NCBI GenBank assembly: GCA_016713235.1
Contig: JADJPN010000005.1
Location: 124,001-188,000 of the forward strand
DNA length: 64,000 bases
Reading direction: 5' to 3'
DNA from: Hyphomicrobiales bacterium
GTDB taxonomy: Bacteria > Pseudomonadota > Alphaproteobacteria > Rhizobiales > Xanthobacteraceae
In this document: one piece after another, positions 10,750 through 20,899 of the stretch
How positions within the stretch are numbered: the stretch's first letter is position 1
Layout of the letters: every line of letters begins with the position of its first letter
Notes under the pieces: generated by a model
What the model was told of the DNA's origin: nothing
Seen by the model: only the letters and a program-made list of their open reading frames with translations
Databases searched by the model: none
Position numbers and translations under genes: made by a program

Positions 10750-11909
10750 GCAGGCATAGACTTCTCGATTAGCCGCACCCAGTACGAGGCGCCGTAAGGA
10801 ATAGCGCTGTCGTCGAAGTCATAGGCCGGATGGTGCAGGTTCGCGCTATCGCCGTTGCCCATAAAGATGAAAGCGCCGGGCCGCGCCTCGAGCATAAACG
10901 CGAAATCTTCGCCACCCATCACCGGCGGCGTCTTCGTATCGACATTCGCTTCGCCTGCGATTTCGCGCGCAACCGAAGAGGCGAAGTCGACCGCCTTTTC
11001 GTTATTCACGACCACCGGATAGTCGCGGGAATATTTCACCTTCACCTTTGCGCCGTGCAGCTTCGCAACACCCTCGGCGACTTCGACGATCCGTTTTTCG
11101 AGGAGATCGCGCACGCCCGGACGCAGGCTACGTGCGGTACCGCGCAGCAACGCGGTCTGCGGGATCACGTTGTCGGTGTGACCGGCCTGAAACAGCGTGA
11201 TCGAGATGACCGCGCTCTCCAGCGGGTCGACGTTGCGCGCAACAATGGTTTGCAGTGCATTGATGATCTGCGAGCCAACCAGAACCGTATCAACTGCAAA
11301 GTGCGGGCGTGCCGCATGGCCGCCCACGCCCTCGATTTCAATCGTAAGCCGGTCCGCGGCCGCCATGATTGCGCCGGCGCGCATCGCGAACTTTCCGACC
11401 GGAAGGCCCGGCATGTTGTGCATGCCGTAGACTTCACCGATGTTGAAGCGAGTCATGAGCCCGTCATCGATCATCGCTTTTGCGCCGGCGCCGCCTTCTT
11501 CGGCGGGCTGGAAAATTACAATCGCGGTACCCGCGAAGTTGCGCGTCTCGCAAAGGTGACGCGCGGCGCCGAGCAGCATCGCAGTGTGGCCGTCGTGGCC
11601 ACACGCATGCATCTTGCCCGGCACTTTAGACGCATAAGGAAGTCCGGTGATTTCATCGAGCGGCAGCGCATCCATGTCGGCGCGCATGCCAATTACTTTG
11701 GAACCCGGCTTATTGCCTTTGATCACGCCGACGACACCCGTGCGGCCGATGCCCGGAACCACTTCGTCGCAACCGAATGCCGTGAGCTTTTCGGTTACGG
11801 TCTTTGCCGTTTCGTGCACTTCATAGAGAAGCTCCGGACGCTCGTGCAGATAACGGCGCCATTCGGCGACTTCACCGGCTTGATCGGCGATACGGTTCAG
11901 AACGGGCAT
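10746..11909 (-). CDS. M20 family amidohydrolase (hippurate hydrolase / N-acyl-amino-acid hydrolase-like)
   Basis: This 387-residue metal-dependent amidohydrolase is of the M20D type. Metal ligands and catalytic residues are visible in GMRADMDALPL, HACGHDGHTAMLLG, QPAEEGGAGAKAMI and GGEDFAFML. Relatives hydrolyse N-acyl or N-benzoyl amino acids in the cytoplasm; the exact substrate is not predictable. I place the start at the ATG at 11909 (MPVLNRIADQAGEV), because relatives begin this way and the 13 codons upstream look non-homologous. The gene converges on the DMT permease with overlapping stops. It is complete, and no partner transporter lies beside it apart from the permease. Confidence 0.87.
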   Translation of the reverse strand: MPVLNRIADQAGEVAEWRRYLHERPELLYEVHETAKTVTEKLTAFGCDEVVPGIGRTGVVGVIKGNKPGSKVIGMRADMDALPLDEITGLPYASKVPGKMHACGHDGHTAMLLGAARHLCETRNFAGTAIVIFQPAEEGGAGAKAMIDDGLMTRFNIGEVYGMHNMPGLPVGKFAMRAGAIMAAADRLTIEIEGVGGHAARPHFAVDTVLVGSQIINALQTIVARNVDPLESAVISITLFQAGHTDNVIPQTALLRGTARSLRPGVRDLLEKRIVEVAEGVAKLHGAKVKVKYSRDYPVVVNNEKAVDFASSVAREIAGEANVDTKTPPVMGGEDFAFMLEARPGAFIFMGNGDSANLHHPAYDFDDSAIPYGASYWVRLIEKSMPA

Positions 11910-11977
11910 GCGCAGGGACTCCGTGAAAGGCGATTCAACCGGACGCACGCAGCCGGGTCAACCGTTCAGTTTGTCTA

Positions 11978-12538
11978 TCAGAATCCGCTCCAGAGTTGAT
12001 AGTTACCGACTGCGGCGTTGCCGTTGATCGCGAGCGCCGTGCACGGCGCAAATTCGGTAAGCTGCGCTTGATGAATCTCGACGCCGTAACCGTTCAGCAC
12101 CTCGCCGACGCGCTCGGTCAGTTCCTTGTTGAAGCCTAAACGATCCGATTGAATTGATTCAATCGTATGCTTCGAGACGGCGGCCAGAATTGCCGATTGG
12201 GAACGCTCGATTACGTCCGACTGTAGGTCGGCGATCTGAACGGCGGCGGCGACGACATCGTTGATGTGGTAAGTCACCAGCGATCCGACGGTTACAGTCT
12301 TCAGATCTTTCGTCATGATGACTTTTGACTGAATGCGGACCGTCTGTCTCACCACGACCATCAGCTTATAGGTCGTGACGACCGGCCAGTACCAATGCAG
12401 CCCCGGCGGCCACTCCTTCACCCTGTAGCCGCGCACGAATGCAACTCCGCGATGGGTTGCCGGCACGATCACGAGCCAAGGGATGACCCTGAGCAGGGTT
12501 TGGAAGATTTCGCCTATCCAGCCAAATGCTTTATCCAC
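11978..12538 (-). CDS. SPFH/band 7 domain protein
   Basis: This 186-residue protein starts at a GTG at 12538, preceded by AAGGGAG at good spacing. An N-terminal hydrophobic stretch (LLRVIPWLVIVPATHRGVAF) is followed by a band 7 fold (PPGLHWYWPVV, VVVRQTVRIQSKVIMTKDLK, VTVGSLVTYHINDV). SPFH proteins organise membrane microdomains or control membrane proteases. It is short for the family and lacks the long C-terminal coiled coil. It sits 18 bp after the glycosidase gene at the end of the leftward glycan operon, so it may be co-transcribed; a link to glycan export or assembly is inference from position only. Confidence 0.75.
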   Translation of the reverse strand: MDKAFGWIGEIFQTLLRVIPWLVIVPATHRGVAFVRGYRVKEWPPGLHWYWPVVTTYKLMVVVRQTVRIQSKVIMTKDLKTVTVGSLVTYHINDVVAAAVQIADLQSDVIERSQSAILAAVSKHTIESIQSDRLGFNKELTERVGEVLNGYGVEIHQAQLTEFAPCTALAINGNAAVGNYQLWSGF

Positions 12539-12556
12539 GTTTTGCTCCCTTGGCGC

Positions 12557-13909
12557 TCATTCGAATATCGTTTCCGCGCCGGCGGTCGTTATCACGCCGA
12601 TCCCGTAGCCGTTCAAGATAAACTGGCCGCTCAATTTCCCGGCAGTCACGCGATCGTTGGTCGTAGAATCTATACGGAAGACCGTCCCGCAGCGTTCCAG
12701 CGCGGCGTCGAAATCCCGTGGTGCGAGCGTGATTGCGCTCCGCGACGTGTTTACAAAGACGGCGCTGATCCGGTCGTCACTGCGCGAAATAATCACGTCG
12801 AGATTGGGCGCGCCGATGCGATTGGCGGGAAAGCGGACTTCGGTTCCAAACCTTACGTGCTGCGCGAAAAGCTGCTTCGCGAGCGCAGCCGGACTCGGCT
12901 TGCCGTCCATATAGATGAGTCCATAGGCATCACTGTGCGCCGTAGCGGTCCAGCGCAATTCGAGGTCGCCGCCGCCCCGGATGAGATGGATGAGTGCCGA
13001 AGCATAATAAGCCGCGCCGAGCAGATTCTGGTTATGCCCGAGCGTATAGTAATGCTCGTGATGCGACATCGTATTGAGTTCGCCGCAGACATTCAGTACG
13101 TCGCGGCCTTCCAGCAAGCGCGCCACTCCGCGCGCGCGCGTTTCGTAACTCGGAGTCTGCGCGAGCAGTAACTTCTCGAATACCGCGCCGTTCGGCGAAT
13201 CCGGTGAACCCCACATCTGCAAGTTCAGGGATTGGCTCGGCACTGCCGGCCGCCAGTCGCCGTAGCAATGCCAGGAGACGAAACCGACTTTGCGCTGATC
13301 TACATCCGACAGCAGACGCGCAATCCAGTCCATCCAGTACGCGCGATGCGTACCATCGATTGCCGGCCCGCCAATCATCGCCTTGCGCCCGGCAAGATAA
13401 GGCGCGAGGAGACGGAGAATTTCGTCGGCGACCGCCTCATAGATTTCAAGATATTGTTCGACGGTCAGATCGCCGCCAACAATCAGGTTGTTCGGCTCGT
13501 TCCAGATGCACCAATACCATTGGCTCACCTCTTCGCCGCCCCAGCGCTCGACGCAGCCCCATATCACTTCGGAAACGCGCGCCGCGAAGTCTCTGATATT
13601 CTTCTTGCGATCATAAGGCGGCGGAAATTTTGCGAAGGTGATCATCGGCTTTGCACCGATATCAAGGATCGCCTGTAATACGCCTTCGAATGAATGCCAA
13701 TCCTTGAAGGGGTCGGGCACCGGCTGATCGAACACGAAAACTCGGACGACCTTCGTATCCATGAGGCGCAAACGGCGCTGAATTTCTTCGCGATGCTCGC
13801 TTTGCGAAAAATGCCACCAGCCGTAAATTTCGTTGAAGCCATAACGCAGCTTCATGCGCTGTGGCGCGCTCGATATCCGGTTTTGCGAACTTTGCTCGGC
13901 CAAGACCAT
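12557..13909 (-). CDS. Clan GH-A (GH39-like) glycoside hydrolase
   Basis: This 450-residue protein has a TIM-barrel glycosidase layout. The acid/base glutamate is in CIWNEPNN (E138) and the likely nucleophile in LNVCGELNTM (E277), the spacing expected for clan GH-A retaining enzymes; a small beta-rich tail follows. It resembles GH39-type xylosidase-like proteins more than cellulases. No signal peptide is visible, which is odd for an enzyme acting on exported polysaccharide, so it may act on cytoplasmic lipid-linked sugars or leave by another route. The ATG at 13909 shares one base with the TGA of the preceding glycosyltransferase gene; a GTG at 13912 is an alternative start. It is part of the leftward glycan operon. 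Confidence 0.72.
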   Translation of the reverse strand: MVLAEQSSQNRISSAPQRMKLRYGFNEIYGWWHFSQSEHREEIQRRLRLMDTKVVRVFVFDQPVPDPFKDWHSFEGVLQAILDIGAKPMITFAKFPPPYDRKKNIRDFAARVSEVIWGCVERWGGEEVSQWYWCIWNEPNNLIVGGDLTVEQYLEIYEAVADEILRLLAPYLAGRKAMIGGPAIDGTHRAYWMDWIARLLSDVDQRKVGFVSWHCYGDWRPAVPSQSLNLQMWGSPDSPNGAVFEKLLLAQTPSYETRARGVARLLEGRDVLNVCGELNTMSHHEHYYTLGHNQNLLGAAYYASALIHLIRGGGDLELRWTATAHSDAYGLIYMDGKPSPAALAKQLFAQHVRFGTEVRFPANRIGAPNLDVIISRSDDRISAVFVNTSRSAITLAPRDFDAALERCGTVFRIDSTTNDRVTAGKLSGQFILNGYGIGVITTAGAETIFE

Positions 13910-14961
13910 CACTCCCTGATGATCTCGATCAGGCGGTTCAGCCTTGCTTCCGGACTGTGCCGCTTTGCAAAGTCAGCACGAATTCCTTGGACTATTCCCG
14001 CGTAGTGTTCCGGCCGGGCAAGCACGTCGAGAATCTTGGCCGCACGATCGCCCTCACCCAACATGAGTTCGAGTGCGCTTTCTCCGAACGTTTCGGCGAC
14101 GTAGCGCGGATCGAGCAGGAACAGCGGAATGGTACCGGCGGCTGGCGTCTCGAAGGTGCGGCAGGTCACGAAATCAAGATGCTCGAACAAGGGGCGATAG
14201 ATCACGGGATTGAACACGCCCTTGTTGATGGTTTCGGTAACCTGCGGAAAAGGTATCGCCGGGTGCGCTTCGAACTTGTTCTTACGAAGCCATTCGCGGT
14301 CCACATAATAATCCGCGGCGATCTCCTTGTATTCGGTCCATTCGATCGGATGGTCCCAGCCCTCGCCGACCAAACCGACGCGTCCTACCTGCTCACGGAC
14401 CGGTTCGATCGCTTTGAGTACCTGCGACATGCCGTGCCAGCGGAACTTGGTGTGGCCGACATAGATCATGCTGAATTCCTTGTTCGAGAAATCCAGCTCC
14501 GACTCCCAGGTCGGGTCGTAGATGTGAAAGAGAAATGGACGCACGTTCGGCCGCTTCGGCCGCAACGTCGGCTGGCAGATTTTATCGCTCAGACTATCGC
14601 AGATCTCGATCCACTCACGGCTGAGATCGTCGGACTTGTGGTTATAATCGCCGCGAAAATCGAGCTTTTCGTTGTAAGCGCCATCGCAATCGATCACCAC
14701 GCGGCGGCTCCTCGGCACGGACTCGATCAACCGCACCCAATCCAGCCGGTCCCCGAACTGCAACTGCGTCGTCCATTCGAAAACGAACACGACCGCGTCG
14801 GCGCCTTCGAGTTCCTGCGAATATTCGAGCTGAAACGCAGCGTTTGCCGGACCATAAATCGTGACTTCGTGGCCGAGCGACTTGGCCGCACGCGCATAGC
14901 CACGCAGGTCGAGCATGCTACCGGCGTTCTCGTAGCCCCAATACACGAAGACGATCTTCAT
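13909..14961 (-). CDS. CgeB-like glycosyltransferase, paralogue 3
   Basis: This 350-residue protein is the third of three tandem homologues. It begins MKIVFVYWGY and has a two-lobed GT-B-like plan: SLGHEVTIYGPA and the acidic IDCDGAYNEKLDF in the N-lobe, then QPTLRPKRPNVRPFLFHIYD, YVGHTKFRWHGMSQVLKAIE, and a C-lobe nucleotide-binding-like stretch FNPVIYRPLFEHLDFVTCR with FETPAAGTIPLFLL. That last motif is typical of CgeB/GT1-type proteins. A sugar nucleotide is presumed to be the donor; the acceptor is unknown. The ATG at 14961 is chosen because a TTG at 14970 would overlap the upstream gene. It is close to both neighbours and translationally linked to the GH gene. Confidence 0.68.
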   Translation of the reverse strand: MKIVFVYWGYENAGSMLDLRGYARAAKSLGHEVTIYGPANAAFQLEYSQELEGADAVVFVFEWTTQLQFGDRLDWVRLIESVPRSRRVVIDCDGAYNEKLDFRGDYNHKSDDLSREWIEICDSLSDKICQPTLRPKRPNVRPFLFHIYDPTWESELDFSNKEFSMIYVGHTKFRWHGMSQVLKAIEPVREQVGRVGLVGEGWDHPIEWTEYKEIAADYYVDREWLRKNKFEAHPAIPFPQVTETINKGVFNPVIYRPLFEHLDFVTCRTFETPAAGTIPLFLLDPRYVAETFGESALELMLGEGDRAAKILDVLARPEHYAGIVQGIRADFAKRHSPEARLNRLIEIIRE

Positions 14962-14966
14962 CGGGC

Positions 14967-16025
14967 TCAATCCGGCAAGGCGGCAACGAGCTCCGCCATG
15001 CGCTTGTCATAGGAATTGTTTGCCGCAAGGTGCTTGCGGACGGCATGGACCACATCGCGATAGTGTCCCGGCCGTGCGAGCGCATCGAGGATTTTCTCGC
15101 CGATGTTCTCGCGCAGCATCAGTTCGCGCGCCGCGGGCCCATAGACATCGATCGCAATCTGCTCGTCGAGCATCAGCAGCGGAATGGTGTCGGCGTAGAA
15201 CACCTCGAAATATTTCAGCGTGATGTGCTTCAAGTGATGCAGCACAGGGCGCTGGGTGAAGATGTTGATCTTCGCCGTGCTCATCTTGCGGACAACGTCG
15301 GTATACATCACCGAGTCCTCGGTCGTGACCCGAACGCGCTCGATCATTGCCGGGTCGGATTCGAAGGCGGCTTCCGGGCCGGCGTCCGCGCCTTCTGCCG
15401 GCGGCTTATCCCACCACAGACCAATGAAACCGATCTCGCCGATACGGTCGCGAACGGGCTCAATGGCCGGAAGCAGCTTCCCGCCGATATCGCGCCAGCG
15501 CCACCAGTTATGACCGAGGTGCATGATGTCGTATTGTTTCACCGGCGCGGCTTCCGGCTTCATCTCGAGCGCCGCGTCATAGCCGTAAAAGATCATGGGC
15601 CGGACACGCGGGTTGCCCGAAGGAGCAAGCGTCGGCTTCATGACGACATCGGCAAGCGTATCGAAATATTCCTGCCAACGCTCCCGTTCCCAATCACTCG
15701 TATGGTTGAAGTCGTAATCGTCTACTTTGGTGACGGGGTTATACATTCCGTCCATATCGAAGATCATGCGGTGACGCTTATCGATGGCGCCGAGGAGCGC
15801 TACTTCCTCAAGCCGGCTCAGCCGGTAGATTTCGGATTCGAACAGAAAAGCCGCGCGGTCGAAGGATTTTACATCCTTCGAGAACTTGATATCGGGCAGA
15901 TGTTCTTGCGGGTCGCCATACATCGCGACCTTGTGCCCGTATTTCGGTGCGACGCGGATATAGTTTGCGACCGCATGCGTGTTCCCCGCATTGCCGCGGT
16001 GCTTCATGACGAAGAGAATATTCAC
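14967..16025 (-). CDS. CgeB-like glycosyltransferase, paralogue 2
   Basis: This 352-residue paralogue has the same motif order as its neighbours: NILFVMKHRGN at the start, FDMDGMYNPVTKVDDYDFNH, VMKPTLAP, RPMIFYGYDAALEM, MHLGHNWWRWRDIGGKL, AIEPVRDRIGEIGFIGLWWD and FEVFYADTIPLLMLDEQI. Its start is a GTG at 16025 that overlaps the TGA of paralogue 1 (GTGA), so translation is coupled. It has an extra 20-residue loop near the middle (PPAEGADAGPEAAFESDP) that the others lack. No signal peptide or membrane helix is visible, so it should act in the cytoplasm or at the inner face of the membrane. The family assignment is by motif recognition only. Confidence 0.68.
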   Translation of the reverse strand: MNILFVMKHRGNAGNTHAVANYIRVAPKYGHKVAMYGDPQEHLPDIKFSKDVKSFDRAAFLFESEIYRLSRLEEVALLGAIDKRHRMIFDMDGMYNPVTKVDDYDFNHTSDWERERWQEYFDTLADVVMKPTLAPSGNPRVRPMIFYGYDAALEMKPEAAPVKQYDIMHLGHNWWRWRDIGGKLLPAIEPVRDRIGEIGFIGLWWDKPPAEGADAGPEAAFESDPAMIERVRVTTEDSVMYTDVVRKMSTAKINIFTQRPVLHHLKHITLKYFEVFYADTIPLLMLDEQIAIDVYGPAARELMLRENIGEKILDALARPGHYRDVVHAVRKHLAANNSYDKRMAELVAALPD

Positions 16026-17101
16026 TTCGCCACAGCCTTCTTCAGTTCTTCGATGCGCACCGCATAGGAATGATGAGCGGCAAGATGCGCGCGGGGTTTC
16101 AGCACGGCATCCCAATACGCTTCCGGATTCTTCAGCGCATCAGCAACGAGATTTGCAATGCCTTTTGACGGCACGAGTTTTTTTGCCGCCGCGCCATAGA
16201 TTTTCTCGACGAATTCCTCCGGCAGCATTAGCAAGGGAACAGTGTCCGCATAGAACGTCTCGAACGTTCGGTTCGTAACGAAGCCCAGTTCTTTGAACAG
16301 CGGTCGATGAATAACTGGCGCGAACTTCGCTCGCCCAAGCAGGCCGACGACCTCGTCAAAGCGAACGCCATGACGGACTTCCACTGCCTCGGCTGCCAGA
16401 AACGCAGGATCGGTATCAACGCCCATGATCGCCTTCTGCGCGGCCCAGTCCGGACGTTCACCCCAGTCCCAGCCTATCAGGCAAGCCGGACCGCCCTCGT
16501 TGCGGACTTTGCCGTAGTCATCCAGAAAAGCGCGCACCTGATGCCAGCGCTGCCAGTTGCTGCCGACATACACCGCGCCATACGGCTTTTCTTTCCATGC
16601 CGCGACTGCATCGGCGGCGTTCGCATATTTCTTTTCTACCGAGCCTTCATCGAAGCCGTGGAACAGGAAAGACTTCACGCCTTCGCGTTTCGGTGAGAGT
16701 GCCGGCTGCAGGATCACTTTCGAGACGGCCGCAATGGCATCCTGCCATTCCCAGGCCTGATGCCCGTCGAGCTTCTCAAGGTGATTGAAGTCGTGCTCGA
16801 CGCGAATGGTTTCGTTGTAGCGGCCCCATAGATCGACGATTGCGCGCTTTTCCTTCGGAATGCCGTCGAGTACGCGCGCCAGATATGGCATGTCAGGGAA
16901 ATCCGACGGCACTTGAACCGCGAACAGCGCCAGATCGATATTGGAGAGATCTGTCGTGTAGCGCAGGTTCGGCAGATCGGACTCTGTCTCGCCATAGACC
17001 GCAATGTCGTGGCCGAGACTGCGCCCGGCATCAATCCACTTGTGTATGGTCGAGACACTGCGTGTCCATGCATCGACCGAAGTGACGAGAAGAATTTTCA
17101 T
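16022..17101 (-). CDS. CgeB-like glycosyltransferase, paralogue 1
   Basis: This 359-residue protein begins MKILLVTSVDAWTRS at the ATG at 17101, which overlaps the TGA of the upstream epimerase gene (ATGA). Key segments match the other two paralogues: SLGHDIAVYGE, IVDLWGRYNETIRVEHDFNH, LQPALSPKREGVKSFLFHG, AVYVGSNWQRWHQVRAFL, FAPVIHRPLFKELGFVTNR and FETFYADTVPLLMLPEEF. The shared acidic D-x-x-G-x-Y-N and D-F-N-H motifs may bind a metal or sugar. Three such genes in a row suggest three successive sugar additions or divergent specificity after duplication. The gene is complete. Confidence 0.68.
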   Translation of the reverse strand: MKILLVTSVDAWTRSVSTIHKWIDAGRSLGHDIAVYGETESDLPNLRYTTDLSNIDLALFAVQVPSDFPDMPYLARVLDGIPKEKRAIVDLWGRYNETIRVEHDFNHLEKLDGHQAWEWQDAIAAVSKVILQPALSPKREGVKSFLFHGFDEGSVEKKYANAADAVAAWKEKPYGAVYVGSNWQRWHQVRAFLDDYGKVRNEGGPACLIGWDWGERPDWAAQKAIMGVDTDPAFLAAEAVEVRHGVRFDEVVGLLGRAKFAPVIHRPLFKELGFVTNRTFETFYADTVPLLMLPEEFVEKIYGAAAKKLVPSKGIANLVADALKNPEAYWDAVLKPRAHLAAHHSYAVRIEELKKAVAK

Positions 17102-18074
17102 GCGCGGCGCTCCGCAGCGGCGTTGCTGCCTTTGGAGAATTCCGCCTTTGCCCATTCAACCGTCCGCTTCAGCCCGGCTTCGAACGATGTCTTCGGCTCC
17201 CAGCCGAGAACCTGCTTCGCCTTCGCGATATCGGCCTGCACCGCGCGCTGCTCGCCTGCTCGCCCCGGAGCATGCCGGATTTCATAATTGGGTTGACCGA
17301 ATGCCGTGACGACTGCCTTTGCCAATTGATTGATCGACGTTGCGCGGCCGCCGCCGAGGTTAATTACCTGCCCCTTTGCCGCGGGCGTCGTCAGCGCGCG
17401 CGACCAGCCGTCGACAATGTCTTCGACAAAAACGAAGTCGCGTGTCTGCTCGCCGTCGCCGAAGATCGTGATCGGCTCTTTGCGCAGCACGTTCCCGCTG
17501 AAGATGCCGAGCACGCCTTGATAGGGGTTATTGTAGGACTGCCCGGGTCCGTAGACGCTGAACATGCGCAGCGAAGTGACGGAGAAATCAAAACCGAGAT
17601 CGGGCCGCTCGCCGGTTGCGTGAACGTAGCGCTCGCTCGCAAGTTTTGTGATCCCGTAGTAAGCGTCCGGCACGCAGGGTTCAGTTTCCACGGTCGGTAC
17701 TTTCGCCGCGTTGCCGTACAACGTCATCGAGCTTGCGTAGAGCAGCCGGGGCACCTTGTACTTCACGCAGAGTTTGAGCACCTGCACGGTGCCCTCGGTA
17801 TTGGTCCGCAAATCAGCGACGGGGTCCGAGAACGCCTTGATGATTGAGACCTGTCCCGCGATCTGACAGACGGCGTCGAGCCCCTGCGCGAAGATCGGCT
17901 CCAGCTCCTCCGGCTTCGTCACGTCGCCGCGCGTATATTTCGCAGCCGGCGGCACCAGCGCGGGGTCTCCGTTCGACTCGTTGTCGACGACAAAACCTCG
18001 TGACCATCCGCGAGCAGCCGGCGCGTCAGGTGAATACCGATGAATCCCGCGCCGCCCGTGACCAATACTTTCAT
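17098..18074 (-). CDS. NAD-dependent sugar epimerase/dehydratase (one frameshift)
   Basis: This extended SDR acts on nucleotide sugars. The ATG at 18074 (KVLVTGGAGFIGIHLTRRLL) has AAGGGA at suitable spacing; an ATG two codons earlier (18080) is too close to it. The catalytic motif is YYGITK, preceded by YASSMTLYGN; NAD binding is shown by TGGAGFIG. Near base 17995 the reading frame breaks at EVF-VVDNESNGD, where one T is missing from a TTTT run. From there to TGA 17098 the frame is open. It lies between a CDP-paratose epimerase-like gene (24 bp upstream) and the glycosyltransferases (ATGA overlap), so it probably supplies a sugar nucleotide to them. The exact reaction is not predictable; UDP-glucose 4-epimerase-like is likely. 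Confidence 0.82.
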
Positions 18075-18097
18075 TCTCATCCCTTCCAGAAGCGCGC

Positions 18098-19120
18098 CTA
18101 GAACGCGGCCCGGTTCTGTTCAACCCATTCGATGAGTTTGCCGACGCCGGCTTTTGCATCGATCGACGGTTTCCAGTTCAGCGTCTTTTCCAGTTTACGC
18201 ACATCGCTGACATAGACTTCCTGATCGCCGGGACGCCACTTGTCGAATTTCAGCGGAATCTTGCGCTTGAAGTGTTGCTCCAGCATGTCGATCAGCTCGA
18301 GCAGCGAAAGCGTCTGCGCGGTGCCACCGCCAATATTAAACGCCTGGCCACGAATTTCGTCCGGAGAACGAATCGCGGCTTCGTAAGCGCGCACCACATC
18401 CTCTACATGCAGCACGTCGCGGACCTGTTTGCCGTCGCCATAGATCGTGATGTCTTTCTGCAAGAGCGTGGCAATCGCGAACCACGCGACCCAGCCCTGA
18501 TCTTCGACGCCGAACTGGCGCGGGCCATAAATGCACGATTGGCGGAACGACGCCGCCGGAATTCCATAGATGCGCGCGAAGTCAAGCACGTATTGGTCCG
18601 CCGCGCCCTTCGAGCAGCCGTAAGGCGACAGAAAGTCGAGCGGCTCGCTTTCCGGAATGCCATGTGGCCGGTTCGTATAGGCATAACGGCTTCCTTTCAG
18701 TTCGGAAGTCGCGCCGTTGATCTTGCCATAGACCTTGTTGGTCGACGCAAACAGAAAGGCCGTATCCGGACGGAAGCGCCGCACCGCGTCGAGCAGATTA
18801 AAGGTGCCGAGTGCGTTCACGTCGAAGTCCATGCGCGGGTCAGTTACGGAAGTCGTCACGGCTACCTGCGCGGCAAGGTGGATAATGGCGTCGGGCTTCG
18901 TTTCCGCGACGACCTTGTTCACGGCGGCCGTATCGCGCACATCGACCTTGGCAAATTCGAATTCGGTCTCGTCTTTCAGCCAGGTCAGGTTGCTCTCGGT
19001 GCCCACGCGCGAAAGATTGTCGAGCACCGTCACCTGCCAGTTGCGCTGGCCAAAATAGCGTGCAGCGTTGCAGCCGATGAACCCCGCGCCGCCGGTGATC
19101 AGTACGTGCTTCGTGCTCAT
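18098..19120 (-). CDS. CDP-paratose 2-epimerase-like NAD-dependent epimerase
   Basis: This 340-residue extended SDR has GGAGFIGCNAARYF at the NAD site, FLFASTNKVYG as the Ser/Thr region, and the YxxxK motif in SPYGCSKGAADQYVLDFAR. The segments RPHGIPESEPLDF, SFRQSCIYGPRQFG and EDQGWVAWF are characteristic of the tyvelose/CDP-paratose 2-epimerase branch (RfbE-like). Such enzymes make unusual sugar nucleotides for surface glycans, but many members act on other substrates. The ATG at 19120 is preceded by GGAAGG; an ATG at 19132 is less likely. It is the first gene of the leftward glycan operon and is divergent from the TylF-like gene, with only about 30 bp between them. Confidence 0.8.
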   Translation of the reverse strand: MSTKHVLITGGAGFIGCNAARYFGQRNWQVTVLDNLSRVGTESNLTWLKDETEFEFAKVDVRDTAAVNKVVAETKPDAIIHLAAQVAVTTSVTDPRMDFDVNALGTFNLLDAVRRFRPDTAFLFASTNKVYGKINGATSELKGSRYAYTNRPHGIPESEPLDFLSPYGCSKGAADQYVLDFARIYGIPAASFRQSCIYGPRQFGVEDQGWVAWFAIATLLQKDITIYGDGKQVRDVLHVEDVVRAYEAAIRSPDEIRGQAFNIGGGTAQTLSLLELIDMLEQHFKRKIPLKFDKWRPGDQEVYVSDVRKLEKTLNWKPSIDAKAGVGKLIEWVEQNRAAF

Positions 19121-19151
19121 AAAGCCTTCCATTGAGTAGTGCCGTGCGGAC

Positions 19152-19909
19152 ATGCGAAACAGGCGCATGCCGGAATCGGATTATATCTCCCGCCTGCGCG
19201 CGGCCTATCTCGATCTGATGCGAGACAGCCTGACCGGCCGGCTGAACGAAGACCCGCCGCTGCCTTCGTCCAAGGTCGAAGGCTATAAGCCCGATTATCG
19301 CGAACAAGGTTGGGACTGGCCGTCAAAGGCACCCTCCATGATCGGCACATTGCGCATGGAGAACGTCAGGCGCGAATGCGAGCGCGTGATCGCGGAAAAC
19401 GTGCCCGGAGACTTCGTCGAAACCGGCGTCTGGCGCGGCGGCGCGGCGATCATGATGCGCGAGGTACTCGCCGCATACGAGATCACCGATCGACGCGTTG
19501 TCGCCGCGGACTCCTTCGAGGGCTTTCCGGCGCAGACGGACGCCGACACTAACTTTACCGTCGGCGGCATCGCCGACTTCGCAGTATCGCTCGATGCGGT
19601 CAAAGCGAATTTCGCGCGCTATGGTCTTCTCGACGAGCAGGTTATCTTCCTGAAGGGACTGTTCGCAGACACGCTGCCCTCCGCCCCTACGCAATCCATC
19701 GCGGTGCTCCGCCTTGACGGCGACCTCTACGAGAGTACTCGAGACGGACTCGTTCTTTACGACAAGCTTTCGGCCGGCGGCACATTGATTGCCGACGACT
19801 ACTTTCTGTTCGAAGGTCAGCGCAAAGCCATCGACGAGTTCAGAAGCGCTCGCGGGATTGCAGACCCGATTATCCGGATCGATCATTTTGGCGGTTATTG
19901 GGTCAAGCG

Positions 19910-19913
<4 letters not shown>
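19152..19913 (+). CDS. TylF/MycF-type sugar O-methyltransferase
   Basis: This 253-residue SAM- and metal-dependent methyltransferase shows the family hallmarks: PGDFVETGVWRGGAAIMM (SAM site), VVAADSFEGFP, LRLDGDLYESTRDGL and IADDYF (metal-binding aspartates). Relatives O-methylate deoxysugars of macrolides or surface glycans. Placed among sugar-nucleotide enzymes and glycosyltransferases, it probably caps or decorates the glycan made by this locus. The start could be the ATG at 19152 or at 19167 (MPESDYISRL). Its TAA overlaps the TAG of the convergent decarboxylase-like gene within CTAA. Confidence 0.82.

Positions 19914-20899
<986 letters not shown>

Noticed and set aside
10830..11999. 389-codon frame opposite the M20 amidohydrolase
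   Set aside because: Shadow of a gene with clear metal-binding motifs; the antisense translation has no homology.
18272..19135. 287-codon plus-strand frame opposite the CDP-paratose epimerase-like gene
   Set aside because: Shadow frame; the minus-strand product has full SDR motifs.
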